A DNA stretch of 64,000 bases from Rallus limicola (lineage: Eukaryota > Chordata > Aves > Gruiformes > Rallidae), in contig JAKCOZ010000605.1 in NCBI GenBank assembly GCA_022605955.1, positions 1 through 64,000 on the forward strand. The letters run 5' to 3'. Each line of letters begins with the position of its first letter. The stretch's first letter is position 1. The translations under genes and the position numbers were made by a program. The notes under the pieces were generated by a model. The model was not told the DNA's origin. It was given only the letters and a program-made list of their open reading frames with translations, and ran no database searches. Below are positions 11,991 to 23,076 of this stretch, in pieces.

Positions 11991-13574
11991 TGCCTTTCAT
12001 GCCTAGCTTCTTTACTTTGGGAGTTATTGCTGGACGTTTAGCATGTTTTGAACTGCAGTCTGCTAGGGCCGAGAAAAGCACCGTAGGAGGTTCCAGGCAT
12101 GTTCCCTCTTTCCAGGCAAAGGAAAAGGCTGAGAGCCAAAGTGACAGGGTCTGCTTGTGTGTCCTGTTAGGAGGTTTCAGACAAGCTATGCCTTTCATCC
12201 CAAGCTTCTTTACTTTGGGAGTTATTGCTGGACGTTTAGCATGTTTTGAACTGCAGTCTGCTAGGGCCGAGAAAAGCACCGTAGGAGGTTCCAGGCATGT
12301 TCCCTCTTTCCAGGCAAAGGAAAAGGCTGAGAGCCAAAGTGACAGGGTCTGCTTGTGTGTCCTGTTAGGAGGTTTCAGACAAGCTATGCCTTTCATGCCT
12401 AGCTTCTTTACTTTGGGAGTTATTGCTGGACGTTTAGCATGTTTTGAACTGCAGTCTGCTAGGGCCGAGAAAAGCACTGTAGGAGGTAGTAGGTATGTTC
12501 CCTCTTTCCAGGCAAAGGAAAAGGCTGAGAGCCAAAGTGACAGGGTCTGCTTGTGTGTCCTGTTAGGAGGTTTCAGACAAGCTATGCCTTTCATGCCTAG
12601 CTTCTTTACTTTGGGAGTTATTGCTGGACGTTTAGCATGTTTTGAACTGCAGTCTGCTAGGGCCGAGAAAAGCACCGTAGGAGCTTCCAGGCATGTTCCC
12701 TCTTTCCAGGCAAAGGAAAAGGCTGAGAGCCAAAGTGACAGGGTCTGCTTGTGTGTCCTGTTAGGAGGTTTCAGACAAGCTATGCCTTTCATGCCTAGCT
12801 TCTTTACTTTGGGAGTTATTGCTGGACGTTTAGCATGTTTTGAACTGCAGTCTGCTAGGGCCGAGAAAAGCACCGTAGGAGGTTCCAGGCATGTTCCCTC
12901 TTTCCAGGCAAAGGAAAAGGCTGAGAGCCAAAGTGACAGGGTCTGCTTGTGTGTCCTGTTAGGAGGTTTCAGACAAGCTATGCCTTTCATCCCAAGCTTC
13001 TTTACTTTGGGAGTTATTGCTGGACGTTTAGCATGTTTTGAACTGCAGTCTGCTAGGGCCGAGAAAAGCACCGTAGGAGGTTCCAGGCATGTTCCCTCTT
13101 TCCAGGCAAAGGAAAAGGCTGAGAGCCAAAGTGACAGGGTCTGCTTGTGTGTCCTGTTAGGAGGTTTCAGACAAGCTATGCCTTTCATGCCTAGCTTCTT
13201 TACTTTGGGAGTTATTGCTGGACGTTTAGCATGTTTTGAACTGCAGTCTGCTAGGGCCGAGAAAAGCACTGTAGGAGGTAGTAGGTATGTTCCCTCTTTC
13301 CAGGCAAAGGAAAAGGCTGAGAGCCAAAGTGACAGGGTCTGCTTGTGTGTCCTGTTAGGAGGTTTCAGACAAGCTATGCCTTTCATGCCTAGCTTCTTTA
13401 CTTTGGGAGTTATTGCTGGACGTTTAGCATGTTTTGAACTGCAGTCTGCTAGGGCCGAGAAAAGCACCGTAGGAGCTTCCAGGCATGTTCCCTCTTTCCA
13501 GGCAAAGGAAAAGGCTGAGAGCCAAAGTGACAGGGTCTGCTTGTGTGTCCTGTTAGGAGGTTTCAGACAAGCTA
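11991..13574. repeat. Tandem 4-mer HOR, two copies of 792 bp
   Basis: Copy 1 is 11991-12782 and copy 2 is 12783-13574. Both contain, in order, a TCATGCC unit, a TCATCCCAAGCTT unit (HindIII site at 12202 and 12994), a TCATGCC unit with GGTAGTAGGTATG, and a TCATGCC unit with GAGCTTCC. The HindIII-bearing variant occurs only at these two places, 792 bp (4 x 198) apart. I saw no difference between the copies by eye, so this looks like a recent duplication. Confidence 0.9.
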
Positions 13575-13676
13575 TGCCTTTCATGCCTAGCTTCTTTACT
13601 TTGGGAGTTATTGCTGGACGTTTAGCATGTTTTGAACTGCAGTCTGCTAGGGCCGAGAAAAGCACCGTAGGAGCTT

Positions 13677-13680
13677 CTAG
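13677..13680. other. Single-base deletion allele in a monomer (first occurrence)
   Basis: The usual GAGCTTCCAGGCATG reads GAGCTTCTAGCATG here, which is a C-to-T change plus loss of one G. This monomer is 197 bp. Together with the copy at 15854 it is the only length change in the window. It shifts the phase of everything downstream by one base and breaks the long frames on both strands. Confidence 0.95.
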
Positions 13681-13771
13681 CATGTTCCCTCTTTCCAGGC
13701 AAAGGAAAAGGCTGAGAGCCAAAGTGACAGGGTCTGCTTGTGTGTCCTGTTAGGAGGTTTCAGACAAGCTA

Positions 13772-16700
13772 TGCCTTTCAGTCCTAGCTTCTTTACTTTG
13801 GGAGTTATTGCTGGACGTTTAGCATGTTTTGAACTGCAGTCTGCTAGGGCCGAGAAAAGCACCGTAGGAGGTTCCAGGCATGTTCCCTCTTTCCAGGCAA
13901 AGGAAAAGGCTGAGAGCCAAAGTGACAGGGTCTGCTTGTGTGTCCTGTTAGGAGGTTTCAGACAAGCTATGCCTTTCATGCCTAGCTTCTTTACTTTGGG
14001 AGTTATTGCTGGACGTTTAGCATGTTTTGAACTGCAGTCTGCTAGGGCCGAGAAAAGCACCGTAGGAGGTTCCAGGCATGTTCCCTCTTTCCAGGCAAAG
14101 GAAAAGGCTGAGAGCCAAAGTGACAGGGTCTGCTTGTGTGTCCTGTTAGGAGGTTTCAGACAAGCTATGCCTTTCAGCCCTAGCTTCTTTACTTTGGGAG
14201 TTATTGCTGGACGTTTAGCATGTTTTGAACTGCAGTCTGCTAGGGCCGAGAAAAGCACCGTAGGAGGTTCCAGGCATGTTCCCTCTTTCCAGGCAAAGGA
14301 AAAGGCTGAGAGCCAAAGTGACAGGGTCTGCTTGTGTGTCCTGTTAGGAGGTTTCAGACAAGCTATGCCTTTCATGCCTAGCTTCTTTACTTTGGGAGTT
14401 ATTGCTGGACGTTTAGCATGTTTTGAACTGCAGTCTGCTAGGGCCGAGAAAAGCACTGTAGGAGGTAGTAGGTATGTTCCCTCTTTCCAGGCAAAGGAAA
14501 AGGCTGAGAGCCAAAGTGACAGGGTCTGCTTGTGTGTCCTGTTAGGAGGTTTCAGACAAGCTATGCCTTTCAGTCCTAGCTTCTTTACTTTGGGAGTTAT
14601 TGCTGGACGTTTAGCATGTTTTGAACTGCAGTCTGCTAGGGCCGAGAAAAGCACCGTAGGAGGTTCCAGGCATGTTCCCTCTTTCCAGGCAAAGGAAAAG
14701 GCTGAGAGCCAAAGTGACAGGGTCTGCTTGTGTGTCCTGTTAGGAGGTTTCAGACAAGCTATGCCTTTCATGCCTAGCTTCTTTACTTTGGGAGTTATTG
14801 CTGGACGTTTAGCATGTTTTGAACTGCAGTCTGCTAGGGCCGAGAAAAGCACTGTAGGAGGTAGTAGGTATGTTCCCTCTTTCCAGGCAAAGGAAAAGGC
14901 TGAGAGCCAAAGTGACAGGGTCTGCTTGTGTGTCCTGTTAGGAGGTTTCAGACAAGCTATGCCTTTCAGCCCTAGCTACTTTACTTTGGGAGTTATTGCT
15001 GGACGTTTAGCATGTTTTGAACTGCAGTCTGCTAGGGCCGAGAAAAGCACCGTAGGAGGTTCCAGGCATGTTCCCTCTTTCCAGGCAAAGGAAAAGGCTG
15101 AGAGCCAAAGTGACAGGGTCTGCTTGTGTGTCCTGTTAGGAGGTTTCAGACAAGCTATGCCTTTCATGCCTAGCTTCTTTACTTTGGGAGTTATTGCTGG
15201 ACGTTTAGCATGTTTTGAACTGCAGTCTGCTAGGGCCGAGAAAAGTACCCTAGGAGCTTCCAGGCATGTTCCCTCTTTCCAGGCAAAGGAAAAGGCTGAG
15301 AGCCAAAGTGACAGGGTCTGCTTGTGTGTCCTGTTAGGAGGTTTCAGACAAGCTATGCCTTTCAGTCCTAGCTTCTTTACTTTGGGAGTTATTGCTGGAC
15401 GTTTAGCATGTTTTGAACTGCAGTCTGCTAGGGCCGAGAAAAGCACCGTAGGAGGTTCCAGGCATGTTCCCTCTTTCCAGGCAAAGGAAAAGGCTGAGAG
15501 CCAAAGTGACAGGGTCTGCTTGTGTGTCCTGTTAGGAGGTTTCAGACAAGCTATGCCTTTCAGTCCTAGCTTCTTTACTTTGGGAGTTATTGCTGGACGT
15601 TTAGCATGTTTTGAACTGCAGTCTGCTAGGGCCGAGAAAAGCACCGTAGGAGGTTCCAGGCATGTTCCCTCTTTCCAGGCAAAGGAAAAGGCTGAGAGCC
15701 AAAGTGACAGGGTCTGCTTGTGTGTCCTGTTAGGAGGTTTCAGACAAGCTATGCCTTTCATGCCTAGCTTCTTTACTTTGGGAGTTATTGCTGGACGTTT
15801 AGCATGTTTTGAACTGCAGTCTGCTAGGGCCGAGAAAAGCACCGTAGGAGCTTCTAGCATGTTCCCTCTTTCCAGGCAAAGGAAAAGGCTGAGAGCCAAA
15901 GTGACAGGGTCTGCTTGTGTGTCCTGTTAGGAGGTTTCAGACAAGCTATGCCTTTCAGTCCTAGCTTCTTTACTTTGGGAGTTATTGCTGGACGTTTAGC
16001 ATGTTTTGAACTGCAGTCTGCTAGGGCCGAGAAAAGCACCGTAGGAGGTTCCAGGCATGTTCCCTCTTTCCAGGCAAAGGAAAAGGCTGAGAGCCAAAGT
16101 GACAGGGTCTGCTTGTGTGTCCTGTTAGGAGGTTTCAGACAAGCTATGCCTTTCATGCCTAGCTTCTTTACTTTGGGAGTTATTGCTGGACGTTTAGCAT
16201 GTTTTGAACTGCAGTCTGCTAGGGCCGAGAAAAGCACCGTAGGAGGTTCCAGGCATGTTCCCTCTTTCCAGGCAAAGGAAAAGGCTGAGAGCCAAAGTGA
16301 CAGGGTCTGCTTGTGTGTCCTGTTAGGAGGTTTCAGACAAGCTATGCCTTTCAGCCCTAGCTTCTTTACTTTGGGAGTTATTGCTGGACGTTTAGCATGT
16401 TTTGAACTGCAGTCTGCTAGGGCCGAGAAAAGCACCGTAGGAGGTTCCAGGCATGTTCCCTCTTTCCAGGCAAAGGAAAAGGCTGAGAGCCAAAGTGACA
16501 GGGTCTGCTTGTGTGTCCTGTTAGGAGGTTTCAGACAAGCTATGCCTTTCATGCCTAGCTTCTTTACTTTGGGAGTTATTGCTGGACGTTTAGCATGTTT
16601 TGAACTGCAGTCTGCTAGGGCCGAGAAAAGCACTGTAGGAGGTAGTAGGTATGTTCCCTCTTTCCAGGCAAAGGAAAAGGCTGAGAGCCAAAGTGACAGG

Positions 16701-17532
16701 GTCTGCTTGTGTGTCCTGTTAGGAGGTTTCAGACAAGCTATGCCTTTCATGCCTAGCTTCTTTACTTTGGGAGTTATTGCTGGACGTTTAGCATGTTTTG
16801 AACTGCAGTCTGCTAGGGCCGAGAAAAGCACCGTAGGAGGTTCCAGGCATGTTCCCTCTTTCCAGGCAAAGGAAAAGGCTGAGAGCCAAAGTGACAGGGT
16901 CTGCTTGTGTGTCCTGTTAGGAGGTTTCAGACAAGCTATGCCTTTCATGCCTAGCTTCTTTACTTTGGGAGTTATTGCTGGACGTTTAGCATGTTTTGAA
17001 CTGCAGTCTGCTAGGGCCGAGAAAAGCACTGTAGGAGGTAGTAGGTATGTTCCCTCTTTCCAGGCAAAGGAAAAGGCTGAGAGCCAAAGTGACAGGGTCT
17101 GCTTGTGTGTCCTGTTAGGAGGTTTCAGACAAGCTATGCCTTTCAGCCCTAGCTACTTTACTTTGGGAGTTATTGCTGGACGTTTAGCATGTTTTGAACT
17201 GCAGTCTGCTAGGGCCGAGAAAAGCACCGTAGGAGGTTCCAGGCATGTTCCCTCTTTCCAGGCAAAGGAAAAGGCTGAGAGCCAAAGTGACAGGGTCTGC
17301 TTGTGTGTCCTGTTAGGAGGTTTCAGACAAGCTATGCCTTTCATGCCTAGCTTCTTTACTTTGGGAGTTATTGCTGGACGTTTAGCATGTTTTGAACTGC
17401 AGTCTGCTAGGGCCGAGAAAAGTACCCTAGGAGCTTCCAGGCATGTTCCCTCTTTCCAGGCAAAGGAAAAGGCTGAGAGCCAAAGCGACAGGGTCTGCTT
17501 GTGTGTCCTGTTAGGAGGTTTCAGAGAAGCTA
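13772..17532. repeat. Tandem 11-mer HOR (2177 bp), copy 2 truncated after 8 units
   Basis: Copy 1 is 13772-15948 and copy 2 starts at 15949. Matching markers at an offset of 2177 bp (11 x 198 minus 1) are the CTAG deletion allele (13677 and 15854), GCTACTTTAC (14976 and 17153) and AAAAGTACCCTAGG (15241 and 17418). The odd length arises because each period includes the 1-bp deletion. Within the eight shared units, one difference was seen: the unit at 14564 has TCAGTCC and its partner at 16741 has TCATGCC. Copy 2 is cut off at 17533, where A-type monomers resume. Confidence 0.9.
15854..15857. other. Single-base deletion allele (second occurrence)
   Basis: This is the same compound change (C-to-T and loss of one G) as at 13677, exactly one 11-mer period later. 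Identity of both changes shows it was copied with the 11-mer and did not arise again. After this point the array keeps 198-bp register without exception to the end of the window. Confidence 0.95.
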
Positions 17533-20500
17533 TGCCTTTCAGTCCTAGCTTCTTTACTTTGGGACTTATTGCTGGACGTTTAGCATGTTTTGAACTGCAG
17601 TCTGCTAGGGCCGAGAAAAGCACCGTAGGAGGTTCCAGGCATGTTCCCTCTTTCCAGGCAAAGGAAAAGGCTGAGAGCCAAAGTGACAGGGTCTGCTTGT
17701 GTGTCCTGTTAGGAGGTTTCAGACAAGCTATGCCTTTCAGTCCTAGCTTCTTTACTTTGGGAGTTATTGCTGGACGTTTAGCATGTTTTGAACTGCAGTC
17801 TGCTAGGGCCGAGAAAAGCACCGTAGGAGGTTCCAGGCATGTTCCCTCTTTCCAGGCAAAGGAAAAGGCTGAGAGCCAAGGTGACAGGGTCTGCTTGTGT
17901 GTCCTGTTAGGAGGTTTCAGACAAGCTATGCCTTTCAGTCCTAGCTTCTTTACTTTGGGAGTTATTGCTGGACGTTTAGCATGTTTTGAACTGCAGTCTG
18001 CTAGGGCCGAGAAAAGCACCGTAGGAGGTTCCAGGCATGTTCCTTCTTTCCAGGCAAAGGAAAAGGCTGAGAGCCAAAGTGACAGGGTCTGCTTGTGTGT
18101 CCTGTTAGGAGGTTTCAGACAAGCTATGCCTTTCAGTCCTAGCTTCTTTACTTTGGGAGTTATTGCTGGACGTTTAGCATGTTTTGAACTGCAGTCTGCT
18201 AGGGCCGAGAAAAGCACTGTAGGAGGTAGCAGGTATGTTCCTTCTTTCCAGGCAAAGGAAAAGGCTGAGAGCCAAAGTGACAGGGTCTGCTTGTGTGTCC
18301 TGTTAGGAGGTTTCAGACAAGCTATGCCTTTCCGTCCTAGCTTCTTTACTTTGGGAGTTATTGCTGGACGTTTAGCATGTTTTGAACTGCAGTCTGCTAG
18401 GGCCGAGAAAAGCACCGTAGGAGGTTCCAGGCATGTTCCCTCTTTCCAGGCAAAGGAAAAGGCTGAGAGCCAAAGTGACAGGGTCTGCTTGTGTGTCCTG
18501 TTAGGAGGTTTCAGACAAGCTATGCCTTTCATGCCTAGCTTCTTTACTTTGGGAGTTATTGCTGGACGTTTAGCATGTTTTGAACTGCAGTCTGCTAGGG
18601 CCGAGAAAAGCACCATAGGAGGTTCCAGGCATGTTCCCTCTTTCCAGGCAAAGGAAAAGGCTGAGAGCCAAAGTGACAGGGTCTGCTTGTGTGTCCTGTT
18701 AGGAGGTTTCAGACAAGCTATGCCTTTCAGTCCTAGCTTCTTTACTTTGGGAGTTATTGCTGGACGTTTAGCATGTTTTGAACTGCAGTCTGCTAGGTCC
18801 GAGAAAAGCACCGTAGGAGCTTCCAGGCATGTTCCCTCTTTCCAGGCAAAGGAAAAGGCTGAGAGCCAAAGTGACAGGGTCTGCTTGTGTGTCCTGTTAG
18901 GAGGTTTCAGACAAGCTATGCCTTTCAGGCCTAGCTTCTTTACTTTGGGAGTTATTGCTGGACGTTTAGCATGTTTTGAACTGCAGTCTGCTAGGGCCGA
19001 GAAAAGCACCGTAGGAGGTTCCAGGCATGTTCCCTCTTTCCAGGCAAAGGAAAAGGCTGAGAGCCAAAGTGACAGGGTCTGCTTGTGTGTCCTGTTAGGA
19101 GGTTTCAGACAAGCTATGGCTTTCATGCCTAGCTTCTTTACTTTGGGAGTTATTGCTGGACGTTTAGCATGTTTTGAACTGCAGTCTGCTAGGGCCGAGA
19201 AAAGCACCGTAGGAGCTTCCAGGCATGTTCCCTCTTTCCAGGCAAAGGAAAAGGCTGAGAGCCAAAGTGACAGGGTCTGCTTGTGTGTCCTGTTAGGAGG
19301 TTTCAGACAAGCTATGCCTTTCATGCCTAGCTTCTTTACTTTGGGAGTTATTGCTGGACGTTTAGCATGTTTTGAACTGCAGTCTGCTAGGGCCGAGAAA
19401 AGCACCGTAGGAGGTTCCAGGCATGTTCCTTCTTTCCAGGCAAAGGAAAAGGCTGAGAGCCAAAGTGACAGGGTCTGCTTGTGTGTCCTGTTAGGAGGTT
19501 TCAGACAAGCTATTCCTTTCAGGCCTAGCTTCTTTACTTTGGGAGTTATTGCTGGACGTTTAGCATGTTTTGAACTGCAGTCTGCTAGGGCCGAGAAAAG
19601 CACCGTAGGAGGTTCCAGGCATGTTCCCTCTTTCCAGGCAAAGGAAAAGGCTGAGAGCCAAAGTGACAGGGTCTGCTTGTGTGTCCTGTTAGGAGGTTTC
19701 AGACAAGCTATGCCTTTCATGCCTAGCTTCTTTACTTTGGGAGTTATTGCTGGACGTTTAGCATGTTTTGAACTGCAGTCAACTAGGGCCGAGAAAAGCA
19801 CCGTAGGAGGTTCCAGGCATGTTCCCTCTTTCCAGGCAAAGGAAAAGGCTGAGAGCCAAAGTGACAGGGTCTGCTTGTGTGTCCTGTTAGGAGGTCTCAG
19901 ACAAGCTATGCCTTTCAGTCCTAGCTTCTTTACTTTGGGAGTTATTGCTGGACGTTTAGCATGTTTTGAACTGCAGTCTGCTAGGGCCGAGAAAAGCACC
20001 GTAGGAGGTTCCAGGCATGTTCCCTCTTTCCAGGCAAAGGAAAAGGCTGAGAGCCAAAGTGACAGGGTCTGCTTGTGTGTCCTGTTAGGAGGTTTCAGAC
20101 AAGCTATGCCTTTCAGTCCTAGCTTCTTTACTTTGGGAGTTATTGCTGGACGTTTAGCATGTTTTGAACTGCAGTCTGCTAGGGCCGAGAAAAGCACCGT
20201 AGGAGGTTCCAGGCATGTTCCCTCTTTCCAGGCAAAGGAAAAGGCTGAGAGCCAAAGTGACAGGGTCTGCTTGTGTGTCCTGTTAGGAGGTTTCAGACAA
20301 GCTATGCCTTTCAGTCCTAGCTTCTTTACTTTGGGAGTTATTGCTGGACGTTTAGCATGTTTTGAACTGCAGTCTGCTAGGGCCGAGAAAAGCACCGTAG
20401 GAGGTTCCAGGCATGTTCCTTCTTTCCAGGCAAAGGAAAAGGCTGAGAGCCAAAGTGACAGGGTCTGCTTGTGTGTCCTGTTAGGAGGTTTCAGACAAGC

Positions 20501-23076
20501 TATGCCTTTCAGTCCTAGCTTCTTTACTTTGGGAGTTATTGCTGGACGTTTAGCATGTTTTGAACTGCAGTCTGCTAGGGCCGAGAAAAGCACTGTAGGA
20601 GGTAGCAGGTATGTTCCTTCTTTCCAGGCAAAGGAAAAGGCTGAGAGCCAAAGTGACAGGGTCTGCTTGTGTGTCCTGTTAGGAGGTTTCAGACAAGCTA
20701 TGCCTTTCAGTCCTAGCTTCTTTACTTTGGGAGTTATTGCTGGACGTTTAGCATGTTTTGAACTGCAGTCTGCTAGGGCCGAGAAAAGCACCGTAGGAGG
20801 TTCCAGGCATGTTCCCTCTTTCCAGGCAAAGGAAAAGGCTGAGAGCCAAAGTGACAGGGTCTGCTTGTGTGTCCTGTTAGGAGGTTTCAGACAAGCTATG
20901 CCTTTCAGTCCTAGCTTCTTTACTTTGGGAGTTATTGCTGGACGTTTAGCATGTTTTGAACTGCAGTCTGCTAGGGCCGAGAAAAGCACCGTAGGAGGTT
21001 CCAGGCATGTTCCCTCTTTCCAGGCAAAGGAAAAGGCTGAGAGCCAAAGTGACAGGGTCTGCTTGTGTGTCCTGTTAGGAGGTTTCAGACAAGCTATGCC
21101 TTTCAGTCCTAGCTTCTTTACTTTGGGAGTTATTGCTGGACGTTTAGCATGTTTTGAACTGCAGTCTGCTAGGGCCGAGAAAAGCACCGTAGGAGGTTCC
21201 AGGCATGTTCCCTCTTTCCAGGCAAAGGAAAAGGCTGAGAGCCAAAGTGACAGGGTCTGCTTGTGTGTCCTGTTAGGAGGTTTCAGACAAGCTATGCCTT
21301 TCAGTCCTAGCTTCTTTACTTTGGGAGTTATTGCTGGACGTTTAGCATGTTTTGAACTGCAGTCTGCTAGGGCCGAGAAAAGCACCGTAGGAGGTTCCAG
21401 GCATGTTCCCTCTTTCCAGGCAAAGGAAAAGGCTGAGAGCCAAAGTGACAGGGTCTGCTTGTGTGTCCTGTTAGGAGGTTTCAGACAAGCTATGCCTTTC
21501 AGTCCTAGCTTCTTTACTTTGGGAGTTATTGCTGGACGTTTAGCATGTTTTGAACTGCAGTCTGCTAGGGCCGAGAAAAGCACCGTAGGAGGTTCCAGGC
21601 ATGTTCCTTCTTTCCAGGCAAAGGAAAAGGCTGAGAGCCAAAGTGACAGGGTCTGCTTGTGTGTCCTGTTAGGAGGTTTCAGACAAGCTATGCCTTTCAG
21701 TCCTAGCTTCTTTACTTTGGGAGTTATTGCTGGACGTTTAGCATGTTTTGAACTGCAGTCTGCTAGGGCCGAGAAAAGCACTGTAGGAGGTAGCAGGTAT
21801 GTTCCTTCTTTCCAGGCAAAGGAAAAGGCTGAGAGCCAAAGTGACAGGGTCTGCTTGTGTGTCCTGTTAGGAGGTTTCAGACAAGCTATGCCTTTCAGTC
21901 CTAGCTTCTTTACTTTGGGAGTTATTGCTGGACGTTTAGCATGTTTTGAACTGCAGTCTGCTAGGGCCGAGAAAAGCACCGTAGGAGGTTCCAGGCATGT
22001 TCCCTCTTTCCAGGCAAAGGAAAAGGCTGAGAGCCAAAGTGACAGGGTCTGCTTGTGTGTCCTGTTAGGAGGTTTCAGACAAGCTATGCCTTTCAGTCCT
22101 AGCTTCTTTACTTTGGGAGTTATTGCTGGACGTTTAGCATGTTTTGAACTGCAGTCTGCTAGGGCCGAGAAAAGCACCGTAGGAGGTTCCAGGCATGTTC
22201 CCTCTTTCCAGGCAAAGGAAAAGGCTGAGAGCCAAAGTGACAGGGTCTGCTTGTGTGTCCTGTTAGGAGGTTTCAGACAAGCTATGCCTTTCAGTCCTAG
22301 CTTCTTTACTTTGGGAGTTATTGCTTGACGTTTAGCATGTTTTGAACTGCAGTCTGCTAGGGCCGAGAAAAGCACCGTAGGAGGTTCCAGGCATGTTCCC
22401 TCTTTCCAGGCAAAGGAAAAGGCTGAGAGCCAAAGTGACAGGGTCTGCTTGTGTGTCCTGTTAGGAGGTTTCAGACAAGCTATGCCTTTCAGTCCTAGCT
22501 TCTTTACTTTGGGAGTTATTGCTGGACGTTTAGCATGTTTTGAACTGCAGTCTGCTAGGGCCGAGAAAAGCACCGTAGGAGGTTCCAGGCATGTTCCCTC
22601 TTTCCAGGCAAAGGAAAAGGCTGAGAGCCAAGGTGACAGGGTCTGCTTGTGTGTCCTGTTAGGAGGTTTCAGACAAGCTATGCCTTTCAGTCCTAGCTTC
22701 TTTACTTTGGGAGTTATTGCTGGACGTTTAGCATGTTTTGAACTGCAGTCTGCTAGGGCCGAGAAAAGCACCGTAGGAGGTTCCAGGCATGTTCCTTCTT
22801 TCCAGGCAAAGGAAAAGGCTGAGAGCCAAAGTGACAGGGTCTGCTTGTGTGTCCTGTTAGGAGGTTTCAGACAAGCTATGCCTTTCAGTCCTAGCTTCTT
22901 TACTTTGGGAGTTATTGCTGGACGTTTAGCATGTTTTGAACTGCAGTCTGCTAGGGCCGAGAAAAGCACTGTAGGAGGTAGCAGGTATGTTCCTTCTTTC
23001 CAGGCAAAGGAAAAGGCTGAGAGCCAAAGTGACAGGGTCTGCTTGTGTGTCCTGTTAGGAGGTTTCAGACAAGCTA
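17533..23076. repeat. HOR-A copy 3 (24 monomers from 18325, plus 4 lead-in units)
   Basis: Lead-in monomers at 17533-18324 match units 21-24 of HOR-A, including CCAAGGTGAC at about 17877-17886 and GGTAGCAGGTATG near 18223. The complete 24-mer runs 18325-23076 with the same marker order as copy 1. Unit 21 (22285) differs: it carries GCTTGACG near 22325, an allele otherwise seen only in zone B. The first lead-in unit also has unusual GGGACTTATT. Confidence 0.92.

Larger units (their letters stand above)
10209..17532. repeat. Zone C: distinct monomer lineage with local 4-mer and 11-mer HORs
   Basis: The zone is rich in TCATGCC-type monomers. Most of its linked alleles read GGTAGTAGGTATG rather than the GGTAGCAGGTATG of zones A and B. 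AAAAGTACCCTAGG (an AvrII-creating allele) is at 10688, 15241 and 17418. Both single-base deletions of the window lie here. The zone contains a tandem 4-mer (11991-13574) and a tandem 11-mer (13772-17532). At the right edge, the monomer at 17533 begins the series leading to HOR-A copy 3; the AGAGAAGC change lies just before it, near 17522. Zone C separates two parts of zone A and is not found elsewhere in the window. Confidence 0.85.
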
